From: Anaspis maculata
Lineage: Eukaryota; Arthropoda; Insecta; Coleoptera; Scraptiidae
Direction of reading: 5' to 3'
Length of the DNA: 64,000 bases
Assembly: GCA_949128115.1 (NCBI GenBank)
Contig: OX421966.1
Coordinates: 34,551,042-34,615,041 of the forward strand
Below the pieces are notes generated by a model that saw nothing but the letters and a program-made list of their open reading frames with translations, made no database searches and was not told the origin of the DNA. The position numbers and the translations under genes are program-made. This document shows, piece by piece, positions 9,473 to 21,391 of this stretch (position 1 is its first letter; each line of letters opens with the position of its first letter).

Positions 9473-11815
9473 TATGATCTAGATATATGTATACTTAGTA
9501 CCTACCTATAGGTAAGTAATCTTCTTATCTATACCATAATCCACAAAGCCTCCTGGTCCTAAACCACTAATTACTGTATTATGTAGGTGTCATATACAAG
9601 CACCTGTGAGGACTTGGAGATTAGATAACGCCAACATGGGTTCATGTTCATGGGTATAGGTACATTTCACAGCACAAATTTCTCTTTTCATAACGATTCC
9701 GAGTCCAGTTCCAGTTCGATGGAAATCACTGCTAAAATAAGCGTGTTGCCATGCAGCCACACTGTCTGTTTCATTAGATTATAACTATTTATACTTTTAT
9801 ACAGGGTGATTCAGAATTAGATAAAAATAATTGAGCTATCCTATCTAGGGAGAGAGAAGGCAGGAATAAGAAACACGGAAACTGATGCCCTATTTTTTTT
9901 TATATAAATAGTTATCATTTTATTTTTGTCTTCTGTTATTTATTTTTCAGGCCCATTAGTAGGTATAGGTAGGTACTTCTCTTGATCCATACCCTACTCT
10001 TAATTGAATTATAATACATCAAAAAAGTGCACAGCTCAAGTCAAAATTATTGCAATTTTCCAATTTTTTTTTCAACCATACCTACATGTATTGTAAAAAT
10101 AATATGTGAGTGATATGTCGTAGATTCGGATTCAAGAGAGACAACTAACATAATTTACAATAGGGTAGGAACCTAGTATTTCAGCGAGCACCAAATAAAT
10201 GGGAAGGTAGGTACCTACTGTAGGTCCCGGTAGGTACGCTGTTTATCTATGGACCTCCTCTAATAAATATGACCAAAAAAGCTGAACAGCTCGAACGAAG
10301 GTTAAATATTGAAAAGTTCAGGAGCAGCGACAGTGAAGGATTTTCCAGTTCCAATAACAATTGAGGCGAAATTCTTGGGAAATATCGCGAGTTTACACAA
10401 TTTGCCAATGAGCCATTCAACATTATTAATTCTTCCCAACAATGGATATAGTGACCCCTCAAATTACAAATTCAGTTTTTCAAATTTCGAAACTCATACA
10501 CGCTCCATCACTTATACACAGGTGGGTTGTCTACCTAATAAATAAATAATCCCTGTTTTGGAGTCTTTATTGACTTGTAATTTTGGAATCAAAGACGCCG
10601 GCCAGAAATTTCCAATTTTCCAGATGACGCAGTTGGATATCTGGTACCTAAGTGGTAACGACTTTCAGCTTTCACGGTTGGGTTAGAATGAGATATGAAG
10701 GGTGACACAATAAGAATCACCACTTTTACTTTCCCAGCCCTCCACTAATGGAAGGGAAAGTATTGTGATTGTGCAGAAAAAAACGTGGGTGCGTGACCAT
10801 AGTCACCCTCGGAAGAAGTGAAACTTCTATAGATATGAATCAATCAGCAAACAACGTTCGAAGAGGTGTTCTTTTCGTACTCCCGCTCCGCTCCCTAACG
10901 ATTTGTATCATCTTGTTTTTCTTATCATCAATCTTATTATTATTATTATCATTATTATGAGTCACTCAAAGGGCAGAATACTTTCGACATGATTTTTTCA
11001 CGATTAGACTTCTTTTGTTTCTTTTCTCGCTGCGCTTGGCGCTTAAACTCCCATTATCCGTCACATGAAGTCTCACTCATACCCCTAATACAATAAATAT
11101 CTATTTTCATCAATAATATTCTCCACAAATAATTATGCGAATGCGAACATCGTGACGGATTTTCTTACTGTACGATTTTCCCCGTTATATTACAGCACGG
11201 TGGAAACTGTGTTCTGGCAGGCACAGCATGGCAATCTAATAATCTCCAGAAAGTATAAGAATGTCGTTTGGAAAACTCGATTCGGTATTAGTTTTAATTG
11301 AAAAAATATAAAATACATAGGTATTTACATAGGTATGTAGGTGTAGGTACCTCGTGAATGTGATTTGAGGTAACTACGTGGTTCTAGAGTTCCTACGATA
11401 TTATCTTCTCCAATCAAAATAACGCCGTAGGTTGAATTGAAATATTGACAGAATTGATATAAGTATTTCCAGTTATGTGCTCGCCACCGTACTTATATTT
11501 AGAATGTCACATTTAATTGAGGTGAAATAAAACCATTCAAAAAATTAACGAAGAATAATGTCAAAAATTAATTTCCAAACATAAAAATTTGATTATCAAA
11601 CCAGTATAATATGATCGCTATACAATCAGATGACATCTAGAACATTAAGCAACTGTTTCAGCCTCAATTGTCGAAAATTCATTTTTCCCTCTGGCATTAA
11701 TCATCCACCCCTGCTTTTCTGCTTAATAGGTACATAGGTACCTGAAAGTTGTGTTTACATTTGGGTGTGCGGATTTTTTTTTTTTGAATTGTAAACGTCC
11801 GTTGAAGAATATACC
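9473..11815. other. Intergenic, low-complexity patches and repeat scraps
   Basis: Contains a lone TACAGGGTGATTCAG end (about 9801), a GGGAAAGTATTG-family scrap (10727-10800), a TTA/ATT microsatellite (10930-10955) and many TAGGTACCTA strings (9485-9520, 10205-10235, 11320-11350). The frame at 10309-10545 (+) is open but has no recognisable content or splice support. Confidence 0.4.
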
Positions 11816-12031
11816 CAGGGCCGGGCCTAGCCTATTTGCCGCCTGCGTGCCACCGAAAAATTGACCCCCCCTCCACCGGCAGTGGAGAGCACCGCCAAAT
11901 GCGGGAATGAAAAGGATCCTTCGAAATTCAACTTTATTATAATATTACCGCCCCTATGACTTGCCGCCTGTCATACCACCATACCCGCCTGCGCGCCGGA
12001 ACGCACTGCACGCCTGCTAGGCCCGACTCTG
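11816..12031. mobile_element. hAT-type MITE, 216 bp, 8-bp target duplication AATATACC
   Basis: Terminal inverted repeats are CAGGGCCGGGCCTAGC at the left and GCTAGGCCCGACTCTG at the right (imperfect). AATATACC at 11808-11815 is repeated exactly at 12032-12039. A CA-beginning terminal inverted repeat with an 8-bp duplication is the signature of hAT-superfamily mobilisation. The interior is GC-rich, with no coding capacity. Confidence 0.85.
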
Positions 12032-12658
12032 AATATACCTCCCTATCTCTATAATAAAATACATCCCCTCGAATCTATTCAAGCCAAGTCGAGAAGCATG
12101 CCTGTCGGGCCAACAGTACGACAACACGAAGGGCAGTCCAGTGTCGGCGATTAGTAAAAAATAGAACCGAATGCGGCGAACGCCGCAACAGCTTATTCTT
12201 CCATTTCCTGGGACGACGCTGGTCGCCCCATGGTCAGACAAGACAACATTACAGGCGTTCGTTACAACCACTGATGCTATGAACCAATTTCACTCCCATG
12301 TGTGGTTCTGCGTTAGTTGTGTGTTGTGATCTAGGCGCGAGAATAGAAGTTTCACTTCAAAAAAATATAACGATGGATATACGCAGGGTGTTTCAGTGTT
12401 GACCGATCAAACTGTGTATAAGATTCTCCTCGTCCTCCTGATTCAGAAAAATATAACATGCATGCCTCTCACTCCCTGTCTATAAAAGATAAAGGGTGTC
12501 AAAGTTGCCAAGTTCACTTTTTTCTTATTTTTAAAAATTTGTACATAACTTACAATCCATTTCATCAATATAGCTTAAATTTAGCACAGGCTGGTTTGAC
12601 TGCGATTTAACACTGCAATTTGAAGACCGCTATCAAACCATATTTAGTAGGTAGTATA
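12032..12658. other. Intergenic; partial foldback end
   Basis: A 'gcagggtgtttcag' end near 12386 begins sequence resembling the foldback families ('gataaagggtgtcaaagttg', 'tttgtacataact'), but the partner arm is not found. The frame 12017-12271 (-) is not convincing. Confidence 0.4.
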
Positions 12659-14230
12659 GGGGAAAGTGCCCTATGACGGCATGATGCCGATGATGGCATA
12701 TACTGTCAATATTTTCTGTGCATTTGAATTTAGCGGCCAAATGATCTGTTTAGTAGGCACCCATTATCACCAAGTGCTGACATACAGACTTTATGTGATA
12801 AACAGACCTATTGAACAGAAAAATCCATGAAAAAATATACAGATTTTGGTTAACCTTGATGTAATTTTCAGGGGCGAACTAAACGTTCAACTCCGTCCTT
12901 GATTACATTCTTAATAAGCTGAATTCAAATGTCTCCTTTCGCTTATAGAATCCATATCTCGATCCATATACTGTGATGTAATTTAATTTTAGTTCTATTT
13001 TCGTTTTTATTCTCACTTGAAAAAAATTGAGGTGATTTCATGAAAATGTCGAAATTTCATATGATAGCATACCTCAGCCGTTCCTTTGATGGCATAGGTG
13101 TTTATACCCTTGACAGACTGGAAAACTTAATGATCGTTAAGCGTAAACTACGATATAAATGACCAGTGTGTCACGTCGTCATTTACTTAATGATCATTTA
13201 GAACGTCATTTAAGACCTTGATGGTCATAACTAGGAGTAACCATGATCGCCGAATAATCGCCGGTGGTCGTGCATCATCGCCGTGATTTTTGAATACCAT
13301 TGGCCAGCTTTCCTGCAATGAATCGCGATATCTGTCATCTGCCATCAAGTCTGTCATTTCAGTACGCCATTGGCCATTCAGACACGTATTTCTGGAATGG
13401 AGGGGCTGGATTTTATGTCTTGCCTCTTGCAACAGCATCTCTTGTACCAAATTATAAGATAATGCTCGTAGCGTGCACGTATAAGCACGTACGAAAAATT
13501 TAAACATCCTTGTTTTACATAAGAAGTGACCGCCTATTCGCGGAATTTGGATGATACGAACATTGCAAACACGCAGCATGATATCGATTGGCGGCACTTT
13601 TATTTTTGAGCAAAGTCGAATTTATTGATGAGGAAAGAGGTTTTTCCGTAAGTATCCGTGAGATAGGTAGGTGGTAGGTACCCATATAAGTGTTTATTTC
13701 CATAAATATTTCATGAATAAGCTGAAACTATGCTGATAGCTTTTTTACATGCTACCTAGATTAGATAGGTATATTTCAAAACGTCCGGTCCGCGTCCGTC
13801 GTGAAAAATGTGAAATTTTGCAAAAGCAAGCGAAATGGAAGGTACTAATCGCAAAAGCAGTTGAAGAATTGCCAAACAAGTTATAATGTAATGAACCGAG
13901 CACACTGTTGATACGAACATAATGAACTATAACATGCATCTGTCAGTTGCGTTGCCACTTGCCAGCCACGCACATAAACCAGGGCCGCGCTTAAAAGTAG
14001 GTTAGACTATGATGGGACTATGCGATTTTGATCAGGTTGACTAAATCATCAGTCTTTTATTCTTCGTTTCCTATTATGTTGGAGTACTTTTCGATTTTCG
14101 TTCATTTTCATTTTCTTTTTTTTTCGAATTGTTCATTAAAATAGCTTATGCAATTATGTAATAATGAAGCTGAGGATAAGGTGGTGACTGAGCGTCATAG
14201 TTAAGTATACCATCATCGGTCACCTTCCCC
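12659..14230. mobile_element. Possible TIR transposon remnant, about 1.57 kb, TA-flanked
   Basis: The left end GGGGAAAGTG... with 'tgccgatgatggcata' is mirrored at the right by 'taccatcatcggtcaccttcccc'. TA precedes the left end and follows the right end. The interior carries a 136-codon antisense frame (13187-13597) without recognisable motifs. This is best read as a degenerate DNA transposon or its non-autonomous derivative. Matching is limited to the termini, so confidence is moderate. Confidence 0.45.
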
Positions 14231-14751
14231 TACCGGCTTGTTGTAATTTGATGGAAAGAAGGGAAACTTAGAGGAATTCTTTGTTCAGTTGTAATTCAGA
14301 TTCATGTGGTTCTGCGTTATCGCATTCTGAGTCCAGAGCAGTATACCTATGGAATCGACTAAAGAACATGGAAACAATATTTTGAAAATTATTGACGCTA
14401 ATTTTTAAAGATTTTTAAAGCGTGAGAGTTCGCTGCCCACTATTTTTGTTATTCAAAGTGATTTTGAGGAACTCTTTGTTATGTTATAGACTAATCAATA
14501 AAAATTATCAATCAACTGGTTGTGCATTGAACTTATATTCATTATAGAGGGGGTGCGAATGGTTAATAAATATCAAACATTCATGTTCCTTCAAAAACGC
14601 CAGCAATTTTTTTCTCTGGAAACGAAGATACCTTGTAAATTATTTTCGGGACCGATAGAATATTTCACAAGCACTAATGAAGAAAACTAGATTTTTGTGA
14701 TTTATGATTCACCCTATAGGTGAGGGTGAATCATCGATAGGGTGAGTCATT

Positions 14752-16637
14752 GATATGGGCGAGCTCGAGGGCGAGCTCAATTACACCTACGCTATTGATG
14801 ATATCGGAATGAACCAAACGGCACTGCAAACGGGAGGTCAAAGTGCAGTTTGTAAAATTATTTTGCTCTATACAGGGTGCCCCATTTTTGCAGAGCAGTT
14901 TTCGAACGAGCTTTTTTAAATAGCACCCCCTGTATATTTTTACATATTTGGATTTGCCCTTTCTCAGGCATTACAAATTCGTTTAGTTTTTTTTGCAATT
15001 CGCTTCTGCTCTTCCGCTTTGCAAACTGTTCAGAAGTTATTGATTTTTTTCTAAAAATTATTGCGTTTGTAGGCACTTACTAAATAAATCGCAAGGCACT
15101 TGGTTTTTAGGTTATCAAGTTGAGACTTTGATCGTGTTTAAGCAATAGCATAGGGTATCTTTTGGCGGTAATATCGCCTATTTCCGTTTCGGTATTACCT
15201 TGCTGTGACACATTGATTTTGGTTAACTTTGAAGGGCCATAACTTCATTTTTTCGAATAGCACTTCCTGTTTTTTATTTTTTATTCGTATCAAGCGTCTT
15301 ATTTCACATCTTTTTTACCTCTTATGTTTTTTCTCGAAAGGTGATGGTTTGTAAAATAATTCGGTTTTTCTAAAAACTGGACACAAATTCCATCGATTAA
15401 ACTTAGCGTGCAATGAAAATCAACTGATTCTGACAATCAATGTAAAAGTGACTTCTATTGTACGTCACTTTTAAATTTTGACAAATTTTTTTGTCATTTT
15501 GAACAGTTTTTACGATTGCAAATGTAGTAGTAAATGTTATTACTATTGATTTGTTACACTACCTCAATAAATAATATTGTTTAGCTTCTTGTTCCGACAC
15601 TTTGAGTTTTTTAATTTTTTTTTTTACATATGTAACAATTTCTTGTCAAAATTTGAAAGTGACGTACAATAGAAGTCATATTGACGTTGGTTGTCAGAAT
15701 TAGTTGAGTTTGGATTTAAAATTATGTAGTTTGATTTTTAAGTTGATCATTCGATCCGGTGCCATGGCCTGCGAGGTCACCTGACTTGACTAACCCGATT
15801 TTTTCTTCAGGGCTTTGTTTACGATCGGGTGTATGAAGCTTAAGTGAATACCAGGGAAAATATGAAAGAAATAATTTGAGAGGCTTTCCATAGCATTCTT
15901 TATTTCCACTTGATAATTTTTTGTCAAAATTTAAAAGTGACGTACAATAGAAGTCACTTTGACATTGGTTGTCAGAATTAGTTGATTTTCATTGCACGCT
16001 AAGTTTAATCGATGAAATTTGTGTCCAGTTTTTTAGAAAAACTGAATTATTTTCCAAACTATCAACTTTTGAGAAAAAACATAAGAGGTAAAAAAGATGT
16101 CGAATGAGACGCTTGATACGAATAAGAAATAAAAAACAGAAGAAGCTATTTGAAAAAATGAAGTTATGGCCCTTCAAAGTTTACCAAAATCAATGTGCCA
16201 CAGCAAGGTGATACCGAAACAGAAATAGGCGATATTACCGCCAAAAGATACCCTATGCTGTTGCTTAAACACGATCAAAGTCCCAACTTGATAACCTATA
16301 AAAACCAAGTGCCTTGCGATTCATTTAGTAAGTGCCTACAAACGCGTTAATTTTTAGAAAAAAATTAATAACTTCTGAACAGTTGAAGCGAATTGCAAAA
16401 ACTTAACGAATTTGTAATGCCTGAGAAAAGGCAAATCCAAATATGCAAAAATATACAAGGAGTGCTATTTAAAAAAGTTCGTTCTAAAACTGCTCTGCAA
16501 AAATGGGGCACCCTGTATAGAGCAAAATAATTTTACAAACTGCACTTTGACCTCCCGTTTGCAGTGCCGTTTGGTTCATTCCGATATCATCAATGGCGTA
16601 GGTGTAATATATCACCCATCGCTCGCCCATATATTGG
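14752..16637. repeat. Large palindrome, about 1.9 kb, with arms of about 740 bp
   Basis: The left arm (14752-about 15490) and right arm (about 15910-16637) are inverted copies over most of their length. Examples are 'gatgatatcggaatgaacca', 'tacagggtgccccattttt', 'ggcggtaatatcgcctattt' and 'aacttagcgtgcaatgaaaa', each with its complement. The loop contains a further copy of 'aaagtgacgtacaatagaag'. An inner TACAGGGTGCCCC pair (14872/16519) suggests one element nested in another before or during formation. Reading frames in it are by-products of the repeat. Confidence 0.85.
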
Positions 16638-18007
16638 CGTGTTTCAAGATCGAATACGCCATCTGACGGCCAACGTGTAAACGACATTTGTGCACGGATC
16701 AACCGCAGATTTGTGTGGGCTCTTATGAGCCTTGCGGTGTTTGGTGACTTTAATTGATTCCATCTGACTTAACGCGGCGTTGATTTTTTCCAACAAAGTA
16801 CGTGAGCCACGCACGTTTCATTATCTTGAATATACTAGGTGTAGTCGGTTGCAAAAGCATTGCATTTTTAAATAAGAGTGGCACGTGTACGACGACTGGC
16901 AAGCAAAAGTGGCATCAGAATGGGAGGTGGTAAGATTTGTGATTTTGTCATAGTGACAAAAAGTGGCGGAGAATTTGTTGCGTTTCCGAGTGCGAGTCGC
17001 GCTGTGGAAACCGGAAAAAAGAAGAGTTACATTTTCACCGTTTCCCGTCGAAAGCGAAAGACGCAAGTTGGGTAGTCGAGATGACAAACAAACTTGGCAC
17101 TGTGGAAAATATGACTACGAGAAAAGCCTGGGAAAAGTGTCGCTGAAAATAGGAACTTTAAATGGCTGCATCGAAGAAGCACAGCTGCGATATGTTTGCA
17201 TGTCCCGGACTGGCCTGCTTTGCAAGTGCATTTGAACGTTCCAATGTCACAGGAACTCGCAGGAACTGCTACTACTATTTCTTTTAATTACGATCTCAGT
17301 TGCCTCGTGAGGAGATTCATACAATGCGCTTGTTTGTAAACACAATCCAAATATGTCTATGTTTGAACTGAAGCTTGATTCGGTTCGCTTTCGACCACAC
17401 AACACAAGAAATTGTGACTTCAGAATTTCCTCTCCCATCAGTATCCCATCACGATACATCGAGAATCCGTTGAGGCTTGAGGCCATCCAGTGATTGAAAA
17501 CCTTCATAACACTCAATTCACTGCTGTCATTTTCGACTTCCACCGCAATAGGTACTAATTAGCCAAGTTTCACGTCTGGAGGACATTAAAAACCGCTTAC
17601 TACTGATAAGATTTTTGAACGCGCGGGCAACAATCCGTGCCCTATCCGACATGTTTGTTTACATGCGAAGCGCATCAGCAGCGCCACCATCGGTAATGTT
17701 ACTCGCCAATACTGTAATTACTGTAAGTATCGTTAACAGAAGTTCAGTGCACGCCCGCACTCAAGTTGATAATTTTGAATTTTTCTACTGATTAGTCTTA
17801 TCACAAACAATTCCCCAAAATAACTTAAAATAATGGAAACAACGAAGGGCTAAGTTTCAAACCTTTGACCCCCCCTCCCATTAATTTTTTTAAAATATTT
17901 TTCTCGTGTTCTCGAGTGGTTACTACATCCCGCGCTGTGGACTCGGAATGCAATACGTTTGAGACACACCTTTGTGTTATATTCATAATCACCAAAATGT
18001 AATCAGC
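16638..18007. other. Intergenic, nothing recognised
   Basis: Frames at 16878-17075 (+), 17247-17543 (-) and others show no recognisable family, start context or splice support. The sequence is more even in composition than its neighbours and could be single-copy. Confidence 0.35.
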
Positions 18008-18256
18008 CGAGGGGTAAACCACTGACGGAATTTTTGCACACCGATTTCCAATGATTTTTCAAATGATTTCCAAGGATTTCCAATAATTTCCAAAGATTTC
18101 AAATGATTTCCAATGATTTTCAATGATTTATTTCAAATGATTTTCAAATGATTTCCGATGATTTCCACATGATTCCCAATAAGTAATGATTTCCAATGAT
18201 TTCCATGGAAGTGTACACCATCAGATTTCGAAGGTGCGATTTACCCCTCGTATCGT
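18008..18256. repeat. 249-bp insertion with a GATTTCCAAT minisatellite, flanked by 12-bp direct repeats
   Basis: AATGTAATCAGC at 17996-18007 is repeated exactly at 18257-18268. The insert has CGAGGGGTAAA near its left end and TTTACCCCTCG near its right. Its core (18042-18205) is a degenerate approximately 10-bp tandem repeat of GATTTCCAAT. A 12-bp duplication is longer than usual for the DNA elements here. Confidence 0.7.
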
Positions 18257-18590
18257 AATGTAATCAGCTCATTCGGCAATAAAATCAAAACCTATACCTA
18301 CCAAATTTCAAGTCGATCGAATTAGCATGGTTCGCACCTACTATAATTTCAAAAACAACTTGAAAAAAATGAAAAATTAATTTTTGGCTTTAGGTATACC
18401 TACCTACTTATTTATTATCTAGCATTAGTTCACTCTTTTTCGCAGACCAAAGGCCGCGCCCGAATTATAATTGAATAATTATTATCAGATCTGATTTTGA
18501 TAATGACTTTTTTATAATTTCAATTTTGTTGTTTTTCGTGCGATGCCATCACCGATAAGAGCAAGAGCAACCTGATGAACCCGCGAACCG
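18257..18590. other. Intergenic, nothing recognised
   Basis: AT-rich, no feature supported. Confidence 0.4.
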
Positions 18591-19584
18591 CGAATTTATC
18601 TCAACTAGACCAGACTACGACAGTAAATATTTGATCAGTGAGCGATAAACGTTCTCTTCTCGGAAACCGGGCCGTAATTCTTGTTACCCACTACCCACGG
18701 AGTCACCGAGTCACCCTTGTTCCTCGTAGTTGCATCATTTCCGCGACACTTTCATAAATGCATCTAGTGTCTTTGTCGTAGGTCGGTACACTACACACGT
18801 GTGGTGCAATCGTACGCAAAGCGGGCTGTGACAGAGCTGTCACCCGTCAGCTAAGGTTTCCATTCCATCGATTATTCATCGACTCATCGCGGTGATCACT
18901 TTGGCACTTGCGGCAATCCAGCCATGTGCCTCTTGCAGGATGTTGCGGTTTTCGGCGACGACGACACGCGCAAATCTTGCTAGATTTACGAAATTCCCGG
19001 TCTCGACGCGAGGCCATCTAGCGGCAGACGGTCGAAGCGGCGCAGTCGCCTGCCGAGATCTCTCGAAAGTAGTGGTGCAGCAGTGCGGTGTGGAAGTCGA
19101 ATACCTGTGTGCATTGTAAAAAAGACAAAGACGTTTGACAGTAGCAGTGCATTTGGGGCAAATTCTCGTGTAAAACGGCGGTCAGAGTGGACCCCGACGA
19201 GATCCGGTGGTTGGAGAAGACACCAGTGATGGGCCCGGGGCGGAATACCAGCGCTCCCGCAATAACGCATGTGTTTTAATTATTCAACACTGGTGTTGCC
19301 AGTACCTTCGCTGGGACGGGGGGAGATCCGAAGGTTTCTCGCTTTTCCGGAGAAAATACACGACGCCGTGCAGCCCAGTGAGATTTTCTTTGTGCGCCCG
19401 AGGTTTTCCAACAGCAGGCCGTGTGTGGTGTAGTGTGTCTCAATTGTTTCAATGTTACCAACATTGTTGTTACCTGACCGTCATCTGCAACAATCAGAAC
19501 AGCTGAAGAAGAAGAAGAAGAACACCGCAGCCGGAGACCAGGACGACCAGGACCACGTTCTCGACCAGTTCAATTCCGATTTTT
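18591..19584 (+). promoter_or_regulatory. Candidate promoter and 5' leader, GC-richer island
   Basis: This 1-kb block has markedly more CpG and GC than its flanks and none of the window's repeats, and it ends in a plausible first coding exon with a splice donor. It has several upstream ATGs, including a 60-codon frame from 19452 that terminates within the donor itself (TAA of GGTAAG). A TCAGTG initiator-like string lies near 18636. Reading it as promoter plus leader is inference. No transcript evidence is available here. Confidence 0.4.
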
Positions 19585-19630
19585 ATGGGTCTTTGTTCCA
19601 GCTGTGGCAAATCCAAGGACAGGTTCAAAG
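19585..19630 (+). CDS. Candidate first coding exon with MGLCSSC lipidation-type N-terminus
   Basis: The frame reads MGLCSSCGKSKDRFK and one further base, then the consensus donor AAAG|GTAAGC at 19631. Gly2 with Ser6 fits the N-myristoylation pattern MGxxxS, and Cys4 and Cys7 are natural palmitoylation sites, as in many dually acylated signalling proteins. The following basic stretch would help membrane binding. The start context is weak (T at -3). I do not recognise the gene. Two readings are possible: an unknown gene whose other exons are unseen, or a distal first exon of PTEN, because the phase-1 donor would join in frame to the acceptor at 42438. A rival frame from 19452 uses the same donor in another phase. 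Confidence 0.35.
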
Positions 19631-20588
19631 GTAAGCGCGATGCCCTTCAGTTTGTGTCGCAAGGGAACAATAACAATTGCCAAAAAAAAAGAAAAAAATC
19701 GCACAGCCACCCTTTGCTCTCCGAGAGCTGCTTTTTACGCGGATTTCATTCAAGGTCGAAATATGCAAATATTACAACTATCGTAAATGATACAAGCGTA
19801 GCAGCAGCAGCAGCAAAACCTCGCCGCTGCTGCTGCCTGCTGCTGAAATAGGTAATTTATTAATATCCCCCACCAAAACATGCAAATGCAACTAACTACA
19901 CAGGAGTCCGGAATTATTTTATAAAGATTTAAAATATAATGGGAAAAGCTCCGGCCCCTTTGCTCACGACCCTTGTTTTAATCAAGCTAAAGGGAAAGGG
20001 GTGGACGGAGGACGGGGCCGGTCTCTGAAGGACACCTTGCTCTCTGAGAGAAGGGTTACTCGGCCATACACATACGCACCCAACATGCGTACATCTCAAG
20101 GTCGCAGAACACCGGAATCTTGTATCACCACTGAATCTTATTCAATCGTGAAGCGAGAACGAAAGCCGAAGGCCCAGTCTCTATTGAATTTTTAAGTTAT
20201 GATTAGTGCTTCTTTTGGGATTACTCAGCGGGTGGGCGGCTGTAAATTTGTCAGTAATTGTCCAGGTAGCTCAGGTATGTACCTACCATAGAGGATTACC
20301 GTCGTAGGTAGGTGATGATGGTGATGATGATGATTATACCCCCACAATTAACCCCATTCTCGTCATTCAAGACAGTGAGCAAACGAATAATGTTCTCTTT
20401 ATGAACAAAAGAGGCTTTGAATTGAATTGAATACGTCGAGGATTGGATCCGATTTACTTCTCCGACCCACCATCCAACGAGGAGGGGAAGTATTGTGAAC
20501 GCGCTGAAATTTTTTTTTGAGATTTCGACGGATATGAGGTCCTCTATGACGATTAAGACCATTTCCAGAATGATCTCTGTCTGTATGT
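19631..20588. other. Intron or intergenic; CAG/CTG hairpin and a repeat scrap
   Basis: Contains a CAGCAGCAGCAG run facing CTGCTGCTG (19798-19848) that would form a hairpin, a GAT microsatellite (20310-20335) and a GGGAAGTATTG-family fragment (20450-20588). Confidence 0.45.
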
Positions 20589-20809
20589 ATATCCCGTTCA
20601 CTTTTATTTTCAGTTGAATGACTTTTTGAATCAAAACAAAAGTGAATAAGCTGGGGGGGGGGGGGCTACGGCTACGGCTGATGGCACCTGCAAAGTTTTG
20701 GAGCGAAACTGTCAGCGGCTGTCAGCCGTATCCTCCCAGCGCTCCAGCTTGTCACTTTATTTTTGCTCCAAAAAGTCATTCTACTGGAAATAAGAAGTTA
20801 ACGGGATAT
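20589..20809. repeat. ATATCCCGTTCAC MITE, copy A (221 bp)
   Basis: The left end ATATCCCGTTCACTTTTATT mirrors the right end ...TAACGGGATAT, with 'agaatgactttttggagcaa'-type sub-terminal pairing and a GC-rich centre ('ggctacggctgatggcacc'). It belongs to a family with further copies at 33869-34089 (also 221 bp), 50992-51203 and, truncated, about 62371-62591. Confidence 0.85.
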
Positions 20810-21370
20810 ACAGGGTGTTTCAAAAGTGTCGGACCACCTTGAAGGTGCCTAACTTGGATGTGTAGTAGAGTGCTGGAAAGTTATTAAAAAAAATTCCATG
20901 TCTTTTAATTCCGAAGTTATGGAAGGACAAAAGTTGGTCTCTTCGATCACTTATATTTTCGTTGTTTCAAAAGATTCTAGTAAACTGTTTATGAAAAAAG
21001 AATGAGTACAAAAAATCAACCTCTGAATCTGCAAAGAATTTCTGTTTTGTATACAGGGTGAGTCATGAATCCTGAAAATTATTTTTTTCTGGAAGTACCC
21101 GTGAACAGCCATATTGGTCCCATAACCTATGTTGAGCACAATAAAACTATTAAACCCAATTGATTTCAATAGAATTCTATTGCTTCTGTTTTTTTTAGGA
21201 AAACTAATTTTTTGTGGTTTATGATTCACCTTGTACAGAAAACAGAAATTCAATGCAGATTCAGAGGTTAATTTTTTGTACTCATTATTTTGCCATAAAC
21301 GGTTTACTAAAATCTTTTGAAACAACGGAAATAGAAGCAATCGAAGGACCAACTTTTGTCCCTTTGTACT
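20807..21370 (+). repeat. Truncated copy of the GTTTCAAAAGTGTCGG foldback family
   Basis: The left arm starts TACAGGGTGTTTCAAAAGTG and follows the 8274-9472 element word for word ('gtagtagagtgctgg', 'acaaaagttggtc'), including the inner inverted pair with 'cagggtgagtcatgaat' tips (about 21053-21238). It stops near 21370 ('ggaccaacttttgtccctttgtact'), before the distal arm is complete. Confidence 0.7.
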
Positions 21371-21391
21371 GTGACTCTAGTTGGCTGGGCA

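Noticed and set aside
13187..13597. 136-codon minus-strand frame as a transposase
   Set aside because: No catalytic motif or helix-turn-helix is recognisable. Kept only as interior content of the possible 12659-14230 element.
18991..19270. Coding frame antisense to the 19-kb island
   Set aside because: High GC lowers stop frequency on both strands. No motif or splice support, whereas the plus strand ends in a clear donor.
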